The position numbers and the translations under genes are program-made. From Paenibacillus massiliensis 2301065 = DSM 16942 (GTDB taxonomy: Bacteria; Bacillota; Bacilli; Paenibacillales; Paenibacillaceae), in NCBI RefSeq assembly GCF_000377505.1, contig NZ_KB898185.1, positions 620,001 through 684,000 on the forward strand: a stretch of 64,000 bases of DNA. Direction: 5' to 3'. How positions within the stretch are numbered: position 1 is the stretch's first letter; each line of letters opens with the position of its first letter. Positions 27,593 to 35,507 of the stretch are shown piece after piece. The notes beneath the pieces were generated by a model, which was given only the letters and a program-made list of their open reading frames with translations, was not told the DNA's origin and ran no database searches.

Positions 27593-27739
27593 TATATGAG
27601 AAATTGGGCTATGAGAAAGGAGAATGTCGCGGCGAGTGCATAAAGGTGTGCACGGAAAGTGTGCTCAGACTGTTACAGAGGCTGCATGTCTAAAAGTGTA
27701 CGGTGCTATGCAATTATTTATTAATAAGGAGATGAGATC

Positions 27740-29083
27740 ATGATTTCACGGGTAAAAAAGACCATTTGCACGCTATTGGCCTGCGTGACGGCATTACCGC
27801 TACTATTGAGTGTACCTGCCCCTAATCCAGTGTCTGCGGCAAGTGATGCTACCATTAATTTATCAGCACAAAAGCAAGTCATTCGTGGCTTTGGCGGCAT
27901 CAACCACCCTGCATGGGCTGGTGATCTGACAGCATCCCAACGTGAGACGGCTTTCGGTAATGGACAAAATCAGTTAGGCTTCTCGGTGCTGAGAATCTAC
28001 GTAGACTCCAATCGCAATAACTGGAATCGCGAGGTAGCCACCGCTAAGAAGGCTATTGAAAAAGGCGCCATTGTCTTCGCTTCCCCTTGGAATCCTCCAA
28101 GCGATATGATTGAGACCTTCAATCGCAACGGTGACAGCAATGCCAAGCGGCTCAGATATGACAAGTACGCTGCTTATGCACAGCATCTTAATGATTTCGT
28201 GACTTATATGAAAAATAACGGAGTAGATCTCTATGCGATCTCGGTGCAAAACGAGCCCGACTATGCTCATGACTGGACATGGTGGACTCCGCAGGAGATT
28301 CTTCGCTTCATGAAGGAAAATGCCGGCTCCATCAATTGCAAGGTCATTGCACCCGAATCGTTCCAATATCTTAAAAATATATCGGACCCGATCCTGAATG
28401 ATCCGCAGGCGCTTGCCAATATGGATATCCTCGGCGCTCATCTGTATGGAACCCAGGTCAGCAATTTTGCCTATCCCCTCTTTAAGCAAAAAGGAGCAGG
28501 CAAAGAGCTATGGATGACCGAGGTATACTATCCTAATAGTGACAATAATTCGGCAGACCGCTGGCCTGAAGCGCTGGACGTCTCCTATCACATGCATAAT
28601 GCCATGGTAGAAGGCGATTTTCAAGCGTATGTATGGTGGTATATCCGCAGACAATACGGTCCTATGAAAGAAGATGGTACCATCAGCAAGCGTGGTTATA
28701 ATATGGCTCATTTTTCGAAATTCGTCCGTCCTGGCTATGTGCGCGTCGATGCGACCAAGAATCCGGATACGAACGTGCATGTGTCTGCTTACAAAGGCAA
28801 CAACAAAGTCGTTATCGTAGCAATCAATCGTGGGGATTCAGCCGTCAATCAGAATTTCGTCCTGCAAAATGGAAGGGCAGGTACACTATCCCGATGGATC
28901 ACAGATGCCAATCGGAATATGGCATCTGAAGCCACACTCAATGCATCCAGCGGCTCATTCTATGCCCACCTGCCAGCCAGAAGCGTCACAACCTTCGTGG
29001 GCGATCTGACAAGTTCAGCTACCCTGAATCTAGATGATGCAGCTCTGACGAACACCGTGGTAGAAGATACTTATTCCAAATAA
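27740..29083 (+). CDS. xynC: Secreted glucuronoxylanase, GH30 subfamily 8
   Basis: Cuts the beta-1,4-xylan backbone next to methylglucuronic acid side chains, outside the cell. A signal peptide covers about residues 1-34. The catalytic TIM barrel and side beta domain are nearly collinear with B. subtilis XynC. The acid/base is E172 (QNEPD), the nucleophile E261 (MTEVYY), and arginine 304 (YIRR) matches the residue that recognises the glucuronate. About 25 residues beyond the usual XynC end carry an acidic tail, perhaps the stump of a linker that once joined another domain. The gene stands alone with its own promoter, cre site and terminator. Confidence 0.96.
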   Translation: MISRVKKTICTLLACVTALPLLLSVPAPNPVSAASDATINLSAQKQVIRGFGGINHPAWAGDLTASQRETAFGNGQNQLGFSVLRIYVDSNRNNWNREVATAKKAIEKGAIVFASPWNPPSDMIETFNRNGDSNAKRLRYDKYAAYAQHLNDFVTYMKNNGVDLYAISVQNEPDYAHDWTWWTPQEILRFMKENAGSINCKVIAPESFQYLKNISDPILNDPQALANMDILGAHLYGTQVSNFAYPLFKQKGAGKELWMTEVYYPNSDNNSADRWPEALDVSYHMHNAMVEGDFQAYVWWYIRRQYGPMKEDGTISKRGYNMAHFSKFVRPGYVRVDATKNPDTNVHVSAYKGNNKVVIVAINRGDSAVNQNFVLQNGRAGTLSRWITDANRNMASEATLNASSGSFYAHLPARSVTTFVGDLTSSATLNLDDAALTNTVVEDTYSK

Positions 29084-29114
29084 AACAATTGTACGTCGAT
29101 GTACGAAGACAAAT

Positions 29115-29154
29115 ACAGCCTTCACTCCCTTATCTCAAGTGGAGTGAAGGCTGT
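29115..29154. terminator. Strong terminator after xynC
   Basis: A perfect 14-bp stem (29115-29128 with 29141-29154) lies between xynC and the convergent nuclease gene. The T-tract on the plus side is poor, but the stem is very stable. Confidence 0.78.
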
Positions 29155-29238
29155 CGTATTACGTCATACCACAAGCAGCCAGGTTATTCCAACCCTGCAG
29201 TAATTCTAGATATCTTCGCGATAGCTTCTGTTCCTTGA

Positions 29239-29901
29239 CTACCTTCCATCTGGATGGAAACCATCCTTCTGCACATAATCCTCTATACTCCAAATACCGA
29301 TTCCTGCCTTCTGGGCGTCGGATTGAATCTCCTTGAACCGGTCCACATATTTCACATTAGGGGGATAGATGTATGCGACACGGGCGTACCCTTCCTCCAG
29401 TAGCATTTCATTCAGCATACGGTCTCCAACCCAAGCATAGGCTAACAGTCGTCCATAGCGATCCCGTTCAGACACATCGAATTCAAGCGATAATTCTTCC
29501 TGCTCAAGCATACTTTTCGTATAATCCGAAGCTTCCTTCGCAAATGGCTGCACTGGCGTATTGGGCTTCACGCTTTCTGGAGTATCAATCAACAGTAAAC
29601 GTACCTTCTCTTCGTTCCCTCCGATAGAGACAACGAACGTGTCACCATCTACCGCCCTGACCCATGTAGCAGGAACACGCCCACCAGCAGTCCATTTATC
29701 TGTTTCTGATCGTCCTGTTTCCTCGTGCTGCAGCGCTACACTGAATAACGAAGCTACGGCAATGATCAGCATGAAGATCAATGCCCGATAACGTTTGAAC
29801 TGATGCAGCCAAATGTTAGCTGTGTTGTTCCTATTGCGGTGCATCTGTTTCCTCTGACTGTCTGTATTTCTCATCCTGTCCTGTTCCCCACTTCTCTCCA
29901 C
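29239..29901 (-). CDS. Membrane-anchored or secreted thermonuclease-like nuclease
   Basis: A staphylococcal-nuclease-type enzyme that cuts DNA and RNA outside the cell, needing calcium. The 220 residues have a basic N-terminal region, one TM or signal segment at about 38-58 (YRALIFMLIIAVASLFSVAL), and the nuclease domain at about 75-205. Catalytic motifs are all present: RAVDGDTF, RLLLIDTPE and DRYGRLLAY. The long basic N-terminus is unusual; internal ATGs could be the true start. It is convergent with xynC and not obviously in an operon. Confidence 0.88.
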   Translation of the reverse strand: MERSGEQDRMRNTDSQRKQMHRNRNNTANIWLHQFKRYRALIFMLIIAVASLFSVALQHEETGRSETDKWTAGGRVPATWVRAVDGDTFVVSIGGNEEKVRLLLIDTPESVKPNTPVQPFAKEASDYTKSMLEQEELSLEFDVSERDRYGRLLAYAWVGDRMLNEMLLEEGYARVAYIYPPNVKYVDRFKEIQSDAQKAGIGIWSIEDYVQKDGFHPDGR

Positions 29902-30062
29902 CTTTTTCTAGTATGTATGATACTACAATCAAGGGACGGTATAAACCATCCCCTGAAGATCGAGTATGTGGAGGACATTCATGGACAAGTATCACAGCCA
30001 AACAGTGCTTGCTTCGAGTTTATGCAATGACTTTCTGTTGGGCACGTATATTTTGTACACGC

Positions 30063-31181
30063 CTAGGATGTCTTGGACCTACGAGACTTGCTCCCTCCCC
30101 TTTTCCTGATAAAGCTGACGATCAGCAGCATGACCGGGATGATCCCGAACAAAAGGACAGATATATCCCCCAGTAGATCTCCTAACGCCAGGGTCTGATC
30201 CAAATCCTTCGGCAAATAGGAAATGATATACAGCACGGGTAGTAGAATGAACTGTATGGTCTTTATTTTCTTAATTCCAAATATATCTCGAATACCCACA
30301 GATGCGAAATAGTGCTTGAAGACATAAGTGGCAAAGATCTGTACTAACCAAAAGATAAGAAACTGGGATTCAAAGCGCTCAAAAAGAAAACCCTCCATCT
30401 CAAAGCTTCTGACCATATCAAAGGTCGGCCAAGTCCTTGCCTCAGCTCCCTCAAGAGACAGGCTCCCTATCACCATAATAATGGTAACCAGATAAATTAA
30501 GGTAACAATAGATATGCTGGTGTATACTGCTTTATTGCTATCCTTGATATTGGCCATGTATGCCGTCGTGATCAGAACAACTTCATATCCCGAATATGAC
30601 AGAAACGATGGCTTGATTCCTTTTAGCACAGGCACGATACCTTGGCCTAATACCGGTCTGAGATGGTTCAATTCAAACGTCTGGCTGCTAAGTAGCATGA
30701 CAAGAAGAAACAGTGCTAATGTAATCGGTAAAATAATTGCAAATACCCGTATCATCACCGTAATGCCACCCGTAATCATATAGATCCCAACCCACATGAT
30801 CACCATAATGCTGGCCCAGGTCGGCGTACGATCCAGCAAATACATATCCGTAATCTCTGCCATGACCCTAATCTCAAAGGAACAAAGAATTGTAAAATAC
30901 AAAATAATAAAAATCCCGAGTAAATAAGAAAGCCATTTCCCAATAATCTCGGGAATGAACTCAAATACCGTCTTTCCGGGGAATTTTCTGCACAAAAAAA
31001 CCAGTAGGAGGCCTATTCCCGTAACCATCAGACCTGATAGGATTATGGAGATCCAGGCATCAGGCGTGCCCACCGCTTGGCTAATAGTCCGGGGAAGCGT
31101 CAATATTCCAGCCCCCAACATGCTGTTCATGACAACCATGACAACTCCGGATGCTTTTATTTTCGAAAAGGAACTATCCAT
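30063..31181 (-). CDS. GerAB-type spore germination permease, orphan
   Basis: The B subunit of germinant receptors, an APC-superfamily membrane protein that recognises the germinant. The 372 residues contain about 10 TM helices. The N-terminal VVMNSMLGAGILTLPRTISQAVGTPDAWIS and the GYEVVLITTAYM segment are typical of GerAB/GerKB. The usual partners GerAA and GerAC are not adjacent. The preceding gene on the same strand, 114 bp away, is a solute-binding lipoprotein. It may work with receptor subunits encoded elsewhere, or serve as a transporter. It supports a spore-forming host. Confidence 0.88.
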   Translation of the reverse strand: MDSSFSKIKASGVVMVVMNSMLGAGILTLPRTISQAVGTPDAWISIILSGLMVTGIGLLLVFLCRKFPGKTVFEFIPEIIGKWLSYLLGIFIILYFTILCSFEIRVMAEITDMYLLDRTPTWASIMVIMWVGIYMITGGITVMIRVFAIILPITLALFLLVMLLSSQTFELNHLRPVLGQGIVPVLKGIKPSFLSYSGYEVVLITTAYMANIKDSNKAVYTSISIVTLIYLVTIIMVIGSLSLEGAEARTWPTFDMVRSFEMEGFLFERFESQFLIFWLVQIFATYVFKHYFASVGIRDIFGIKKIKTIQFILLPVLYIISYLPKDLDQTLALGDLLGDISVLLFGIIPVMLLIVSFIRKRGGSKSRRSKTS

Positions 31182-31295
31182 TCATTTCACTCCACTGGAG
31201 AATTTGATAAAAGTATCCCCGGGTTCCATTATTTTTATGTGGAGTTAGTGGAGTTAGGTTCACTCAATATTCAATCTGGTATAAATACAAGGCCA

Positions 31296-32960
31296 TTACC
31301 ATTTCCCAGCTATTCGATCTTTAACCACTTGGTTAATAGTCTCTTCATATGTGATTTTGTCCAATTTATTAAGCTCATTCGTATATTCGAGCCATATCTT
31401 CTCGAAATTGCTTGTAGACTCCATGATCAGCTTAGGAAGGTACTTCATTTGCAGATCATCAGACCTCGTGATAAAGATCTGCTCTGGAGAGCCCTGAGCC
31501 AACTCAATAGACCAAGCTGGAAACCACGGGCGCTCTTCCGGTTTGGCAAATAGCTCGCTAAAGGTATTTACACCATATGCATCCAGAAGCTTTTTGTCTC
31601 CCTCGGTATATGAAAACGATGCAGCCTCTGGCTGATTCCCGGGATTATAAGCGTTACCATCCGTCAAGGTCGAATTATCACCGTAACGCGGCCAATATGC
31701 GCCAAAATAAGAGAAACCAAAGGTGCGTCTTAGCTCAGGATCATCATGATATCTACGCTGCTCGTCATTTTTATAATAGTAACGACCATTCTCGTCTACA
31801 CTGTACGTTTGATCCCGAATTCCCCATTGAACAAGTACCTGGTTTTCCTCCTTTAGTAAAGTATCAAAATACTGGATAATACGGACTGGATCCTTAGCTT
31901 TGACCGAAATGCCGATCCCGTAGTTGTTCACGAAGCCTGGAGGATCTATATATTGGTCTTTGATGCCTTTGTCAAATACTATGGGTAGAGGAGCATACCG
32001 TTTATCATCAATACCTGCACTTAATAAATTTTTGTTGGCATCGCCCACCTGCCATTCGTAATTGAAATACCCCAGCACACGACCAGAGGTCAGTTTGGCT
32101 AAATACTGATCCTTATTCATAGTAAAAGATTCTGGATCAAGTAATCCCTGAGCATGGATCTCGTTCAGCTTCTGAATCCATCTTTTCTGATAGTCTGTTC
32201 CTGCTACAAGCTTTGCATCGTGAGTGTTCATATCTACAATGACGCTTCCGTCGTTAGGATAACCAGCCAGATGCATGGCCGGATTCTGCAGCGTAAAGAA
32301 GTTATTAGTAACACCTGCAAGGGAAACAAATCCGATCGTGTCGAGGCCGTCCACCTTCGGATATTTCTCCTTATAACGTTTGATTATGTCAAAATACTCA
32401 TCCAGCGTAGTGATCTTCGGATAATCGAATGCTTTCAATACAGCTCGCTGAATCCAGAATGCTCCGCCACTGATGTTAGGAGATCCGATATACTCACCCA
32501 TATTGGCCGTGTAAGGTAATGTATAGATAGCGCCATCCTTCTGTCTCATCTTGTCAAAATAGGGACCGTACACGCGCTTAATATTAGGACCATGCTTTTC
32601 AATCAGATCATCCAATGGAATATATGCGCCTGCACCAAGCAACTTATCCATCTCACCACTTGAGCTAATAATATCCGGGTAATCTCCGCTAGCGATCATA
32701 ACACCTGCTTTGGTAGAGCTGTCACCAACCAGGTACTCCAGCTTCCAGTCTACGCCAGTCTGTTTTTGAAGCTCCTTTCCAATCGTAGTCTCGCTAGCTA
32801 ATATATCTCTGTTTCCAGGTGCAAAATGATAATAGGTGAAGGTGACCGCTTGACTCTCACTTCCATCGGTGGTCGATGTGGCTGGGGTTGCCTCCTTGCT
32901 GCAACCAACAAGCATGAACAGAACGGCTAGGCAGACATTTAGTAGCTTATTTCTAAACAT
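31296..32960 (-). CDS. Orphan extracellular solute-binding lipoprotein
   Basis: A 554-residue lipid-anchored binding protein of the LplA/YtcQ kind. Signal peptide with lipobox LVGCS (cysteine at about 20), a Ser/Thr-rich tether, then a large binding fold. Aromatic-rich motifs (FGFSYFGAYWPRYGDN) are typical of oligosaccharide binders. No permease gene is adjacent; instead GerAB follows. It may act with one of the three importers in this window or with a distant one. The start has an AAGGGGGA site 9 nt upstream. A perfect inverted repeat lies upstream at 33041-33059. Confidence 0.88.
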   Translation of the reverse strand: MFRNKLLNVCLAVLFMLVGCSKEATPATSTTDGSESQAVTFTYYHFAPGNRDILASETTIGKELQKQTGVDWKLEYLVGDSSTKAGVMIASGDYPDIISSSGEMDKLLGAGAYIPLDDLIEKHGPNIKRVYGPYFDKMRQKDGAIYTLPYTANMGEYIGSPNISGGAFWIQRAVLKAFDYPKITTLDEYFDIIKRYKEKYPKVDGLDTIGFVSLAGVTNNFFTLQNPAMHLAGYPNDGSVIVDMNTHDAKLVAGTDYQKRWIQKLNEIHAQGLLDPESFTMNKDQYLAKLTSGRVLGYFNYEWQVGDANKNLLSAGIDDKRYAPLPIVFDKGIKDQYIDPPGFVNNYGIGISVKAKDPVRIIQYFDTLLKEENQVLVQWGIRDQTYSVDENGRYYYKNDEQRRYHDDPELRRTFGFSYFGAYWPRYGDNSTLTDGNAYNPGNQPEAASFSYTEGDKKLLDAYGVNTFSELFAKPEERPWFPAWSIELAQGSPEQIFITRSDDLQMKYLPKLIMESTSNFEKIWLEYTNELNKLDKITYEETINQVVKDRIAGKW

Positions 32961-33040
32961 TTGGCTGAATCCCCCTTAGTTTTGGATATTTTTGTAAGCC
33001 CTTTCAATATAACAAGAAGCCTCATGTTCAGTGACCTAAA

Positions 33041-33059
33041 AAAGTATAGAACATACTTT
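33041..33059. promoter_or_regulatory. Perfect inverted repeat upstream of the orphan lipoprotein gene
   Basis: AAAGTAT (33041-33047) and ATACTTT (33053-33059) flank a 5-bp spacer, 80 bp before the lipoprotein start. This looks like a dimeric repressor site; the regulator is unknown. The rest of the 384-bp gap 32961-33344 holds only the SDR terminator and no gene. Confidence 0.45.
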
Positions 33060-33154
33060 GAAAATCTTTCAATTTTCAAAAAAAATTGCTTTCTTGATCA
33101 CGAAGAACAAATTGTTTTTACAAGGCAACAAATACATTCGAATCCTTGCTCAAT

Positions 33155-33186
33155 AAAAAAGCTCCACCAGCATGAGCTGATGAAGC
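33155..33186 (-). terminator. Terminator of the SDR gene
   Basis: GCTCCACCAGC (33161-33171) pairs with GCTGATGAAGC (33176-33186) with two mismatches that can wobble, and the minus strand continues with six T residues. Confidence 0.7.
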
Positions 33187-33344
33187 CAAAATATACGATA
33201 TGACTATTCATTAGGATGTCTTTAGATTGAAGATACCATTAACTCTTATTAAATAACGAATTCAAAATACCCTTCGGGAAGGCTCCCTCGGATTGTGTTC
33301 TGCGATGCTATAGATCGGATCATGCCTCAGACGCCTCAGCTGAA

Positions 33345-34106
33345 TCAAGATAGAAACTCTGTGCGTACAGGATGAATCTGATCTCTTAATTTGAACTCAT
33401 AATTACTCTCATCCACAATCCCTACTACTGCGTTGCTATCATACAGCTCCAGCATGAAACCAGCCATTTGCTTCGCGGTGTGGTACATCGGGATGTTGGC
33501 TTTAAAGTCAAAATCCTCGATACCCGTTGTGTTTTTTATCATATCTGTCTCAGTTGCACCAGGTGCCAATACTTTGGCCCTTAATTTCGCCCCCTTTACC
33601 TCAAGCTCCTTGGCAAGCCCTTCAGTCCAAGCACTGACAAAAAATTTGGTTGCAGCATATCCAACACTTGTAACGGGTACATAATATCCAAGACCCGAGG
33701 ACACGTTAATCAACTGCGCTCCCTCTACATTCACATAATCACGCACATACAATAAAGTAAGGACGCTCAAGGAATTAATGTTGACATTCAGCATATCCTC
33801 GACTCTTTTCAGATCATTCTCTACTACAAGCCCGGCTACTGAAAGCCCGGCATTATTAATCCAGGTCTCAATCTGAAATTCTTTTAGGCTGTTATACAGG
33901 TCATGAGCCTGTTCTACCACAGCAAGGTCACTTGAACGAACTACTACATCCACATTGGGATACGATTGTTGAATCGCTGATCGTAATTCTTCAAGCTTAT
34001 CCAGTCTTCTCGCTACCAAAACCAAATGCTTGCCACGTGCAGCAAATGCAAATGCAGTCTCATATCCGATACCTGAGCTTGCCCCAGTAATCACTGTGTA
34101 CTTCAT
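33345..34106 (-). CDS. Short-chain dehydrogenase/reductase (SDR)
   Basis: An NAD(P)-dependent oxidoreductase of the classical SDR family, 253 residues from the chosen start. Cofactor loop TGASSGIG is at residues 7-14 and the active-site set is Ser in INVSSGLGYY with GYAATKF (Tyr-xxx-Lys). The DltE/YqjQ-like look suggests a cytosolic enzyme acting on an aldehyde or ketone. The ATG at 34106 follows AGGAGGGG by 9 nt; a longer frame from 34181 lacks a site. It is next to a TetR gene and behind TetR-type operators, so it is probably induced by a toxic or signalling compound. Confidence 0.88.
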   Translation of the reverse strand: MKYTVITGASSGIGYETAFAFAARGKHLVLVARRLDKLEELRSAIQQSYPNVDVVVRSSDLAVVEQAHDLYNSLKEFQIETWINNAGLSVAGLVVENDLKRVEDMLNVNINSLSVLTLLYVRDYVNVEGAQLINVSSGLGYYVPVTSVGYAATKFFVSAWTEGLAKELEVKGAKLRAKVLAPGATETDMIKNTTGIEDFDFKANIPMYHTAKQMAGFMLELYDSNAVVGIVDESNYEFKLRDQIHPVRTEFLS

Positions 34107-34162
34107 AATATTAGCCCCTCCTAAATGCAGATCACAAACTGGTGTAGCATAGTAATTCATCT

Positions 34163-34237
34163 TTCTAGAACGATCGTTCACTTTCGAGTTGAATAGGTTA
34201 AATTTAACTTGCTTTAGAATATCAATTCTAGAACGAT
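34163..34237 (-). promoter_or_regulatory. TetR operator pair and SDR promoter
   Basis: TTCTAGAACGAT occurs twice in the same orientation, at 34163-34174 and 34226-34237, exactly 63 bp (six helical turns) apart. The copy nearer the SDR gene extends into the perfect palindrome GAACGATCGTTC (34168-34179), a form common for TetR operators. The other copy lies between a TTTACT -35 and a TATTCT -10 on the minus strand, spaced 17 nt. Repression by the adjacent TetR protein is inferred. Confidence 0.65.
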
Positions 34238-34360
34238 AAGTAAAGAATTATTTTAGGCTATTTTTTGCATGCGCCCGGGTACAAACTCTTCTCTCAACTG
34301 AATTGACAAAAGAACTTGTACCTAGATGTCGCCCTCTTGGACCGATGATGTTAAAGTCAG

Positions 34361-34936
34361 TTAATCTAACACAGACAAAGTCACATCAAGAATATTCTTT
34401 AGCTTTTGATAATCATTCGTTGTCTTGACCATCGTCCGCAGCCCCAACCAGGCATTCAGGATATAATGAGATAGCGTTTGGGCATCAATCATAGCCTTAA
34501 CCTCACCCGAATGCTGCCCTTTCCGAATAAGGTTAGCGAACAATTCTTCAGTGGCTAGATGACTCTCTTTTACAAAGGCTGCAACCTCAGGGTCTAACAG
34601 AACTAGCTCGATACCCGAATTTACGAGAAAACAGCCTGGGGGAGCTTCCTGATTACTAAATGTCGTGAACTCCACTATTTTCCGAATCGTTTCTTTCACT
34701 GGCAACTCTTCTGCAATAATAGAATTGATGCTTCTTTTTTGGCCCTCCTCATAACGCGTAAGGGATTTCATAAACAAGTCATGCTTGTCCCCAAAGGTAT
34801 CATAAATACTTTTACGATGGATACCCATGAAGTTCACTAAATCCTGCATTGAAGTCTTTTCATAGCCTTGTGCCCAGAATAGCTGTATTGCTTTATCTAG
34901 TACCTCATTAATTTCGAATTCTTTGGACCTTGCCAT
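34361..34936 (-). CDS. TetR/AcrR-family repressor
   Basis: A 191-residue ligand-responsive repressor. The N-terminal helix-turn-helix is clear (FWAQGYEKTSMQDLVNFMGIHRKSIYDTFGDKHDLF, shown in part by its FWAQGYEKTSM start), followed by an all-helical ligand-binding domain with a cysteine in EAPPGCFLVNSG. This resembles the AcuR/YxaF-like group in which that loop is conserved. The ATG at 34936 is preferred, with GAGGTG 7 nt upstream; the GTG at 34945 overlaps that site. It lies upstream of the SDR gene in the same orientation, with operators between them. Confidence 0.88.
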   Translation of the reverse strand: MARSKEFEINEVLDKAIQLFWAQGYEKTSMQDLVNFMGIHRKSIYDTFGDKHDLFMKSLTRYEEGQKRSINSIIAEELPVKETIRKIVEFTTFSNQEAPPGCFLVNSGIELVLLDPEVAAFVKESHLATEELFANLIRKGQHSGEVKAMIDAQTLSHYILNAWLGLRTMVKTTNDYQKLKNILDVTLSVLD

Positions 34937-35082
34937 TGTAGTCACCTCGGATTACATTATACATGAACTCATGAATGGACAAAACGTATTTAACTGATTC
35001 CATCCCTCGCCCTATTACTCCACTAATCTGTACTCCCCTAAAATCGCTAAAATCGGCAATAAGGTACTTCTGATGCCAGTGT

Positions 35083-35406
35083 ATGGCAGGAAAAGCCACG
35101 AGCTGGATGCTTCGTAATCTCGTTCGCCTTCATTTGTCAGAGACAGGTGAGCACATTCGAATCCAGCCTTATTTTGCGCGCGGGCTAGATTACGTAGCAG
35201 GGGCCATAGATACGATATACGGTGAGGCTTCACTGGCGTGGCGGAAGAAATCTGACCGAATATACGAGGTCCATATACATCTTCCGATCGGTATGAAATG
35301 TACATTCAATGATGAACTATCTTATCAAATGCTCTCCAGCAGGATGGAATCGAGTCACCTAACAGGACATATCCATTGGGTATACGAATTTCAAGATATG
35401 GTATAA
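35083..35406 (+). pseudogene. Remnant of an alpha-L-rhamnosidase C-terminus (GH78-like)
   Basis: The 107-residue frame resembles the C-terminal beta-sandwich of bacterial GH78 rhamnosidases: IRIQPYFARGLDYVAGAIDTIYG followed by LAWRK and an alternating beta pattern (HIHLPIGMKCTFN). The catalytic barrel, normally about 600 residues upstream, is absent; the upstream DNA encodes the TetR gene on the other strand. No ribosome binding site precedes the ATG. I read it as a decayed gene end left by a deletion or rearrangement, still followed by its strong terminator. Confidence 0.6.
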
Positions 35407-35409
35407 CGA

Positions 35410-35452
35410 CGAAGCGGCCTATTCCCGATATGATCGGAAGTAGGCCGCTTCG
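35410..35452. terminator. Strong hairpin between the rhamnosidase remnant and the GH2 gene
   Basis: A perfect 12-bp GC-rich stem (35410-35421 with 35441-35452) is followed by CTTTGTCTCTTT on the plus strand. It separates two convergent units. Confidence 0.8.
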
Positions 35453-35507
35453 CTTTGTCTCTTTACTCTCTACTCTTTACTCTTTAATCTCTACTCTTTT
35501 AACCGCA

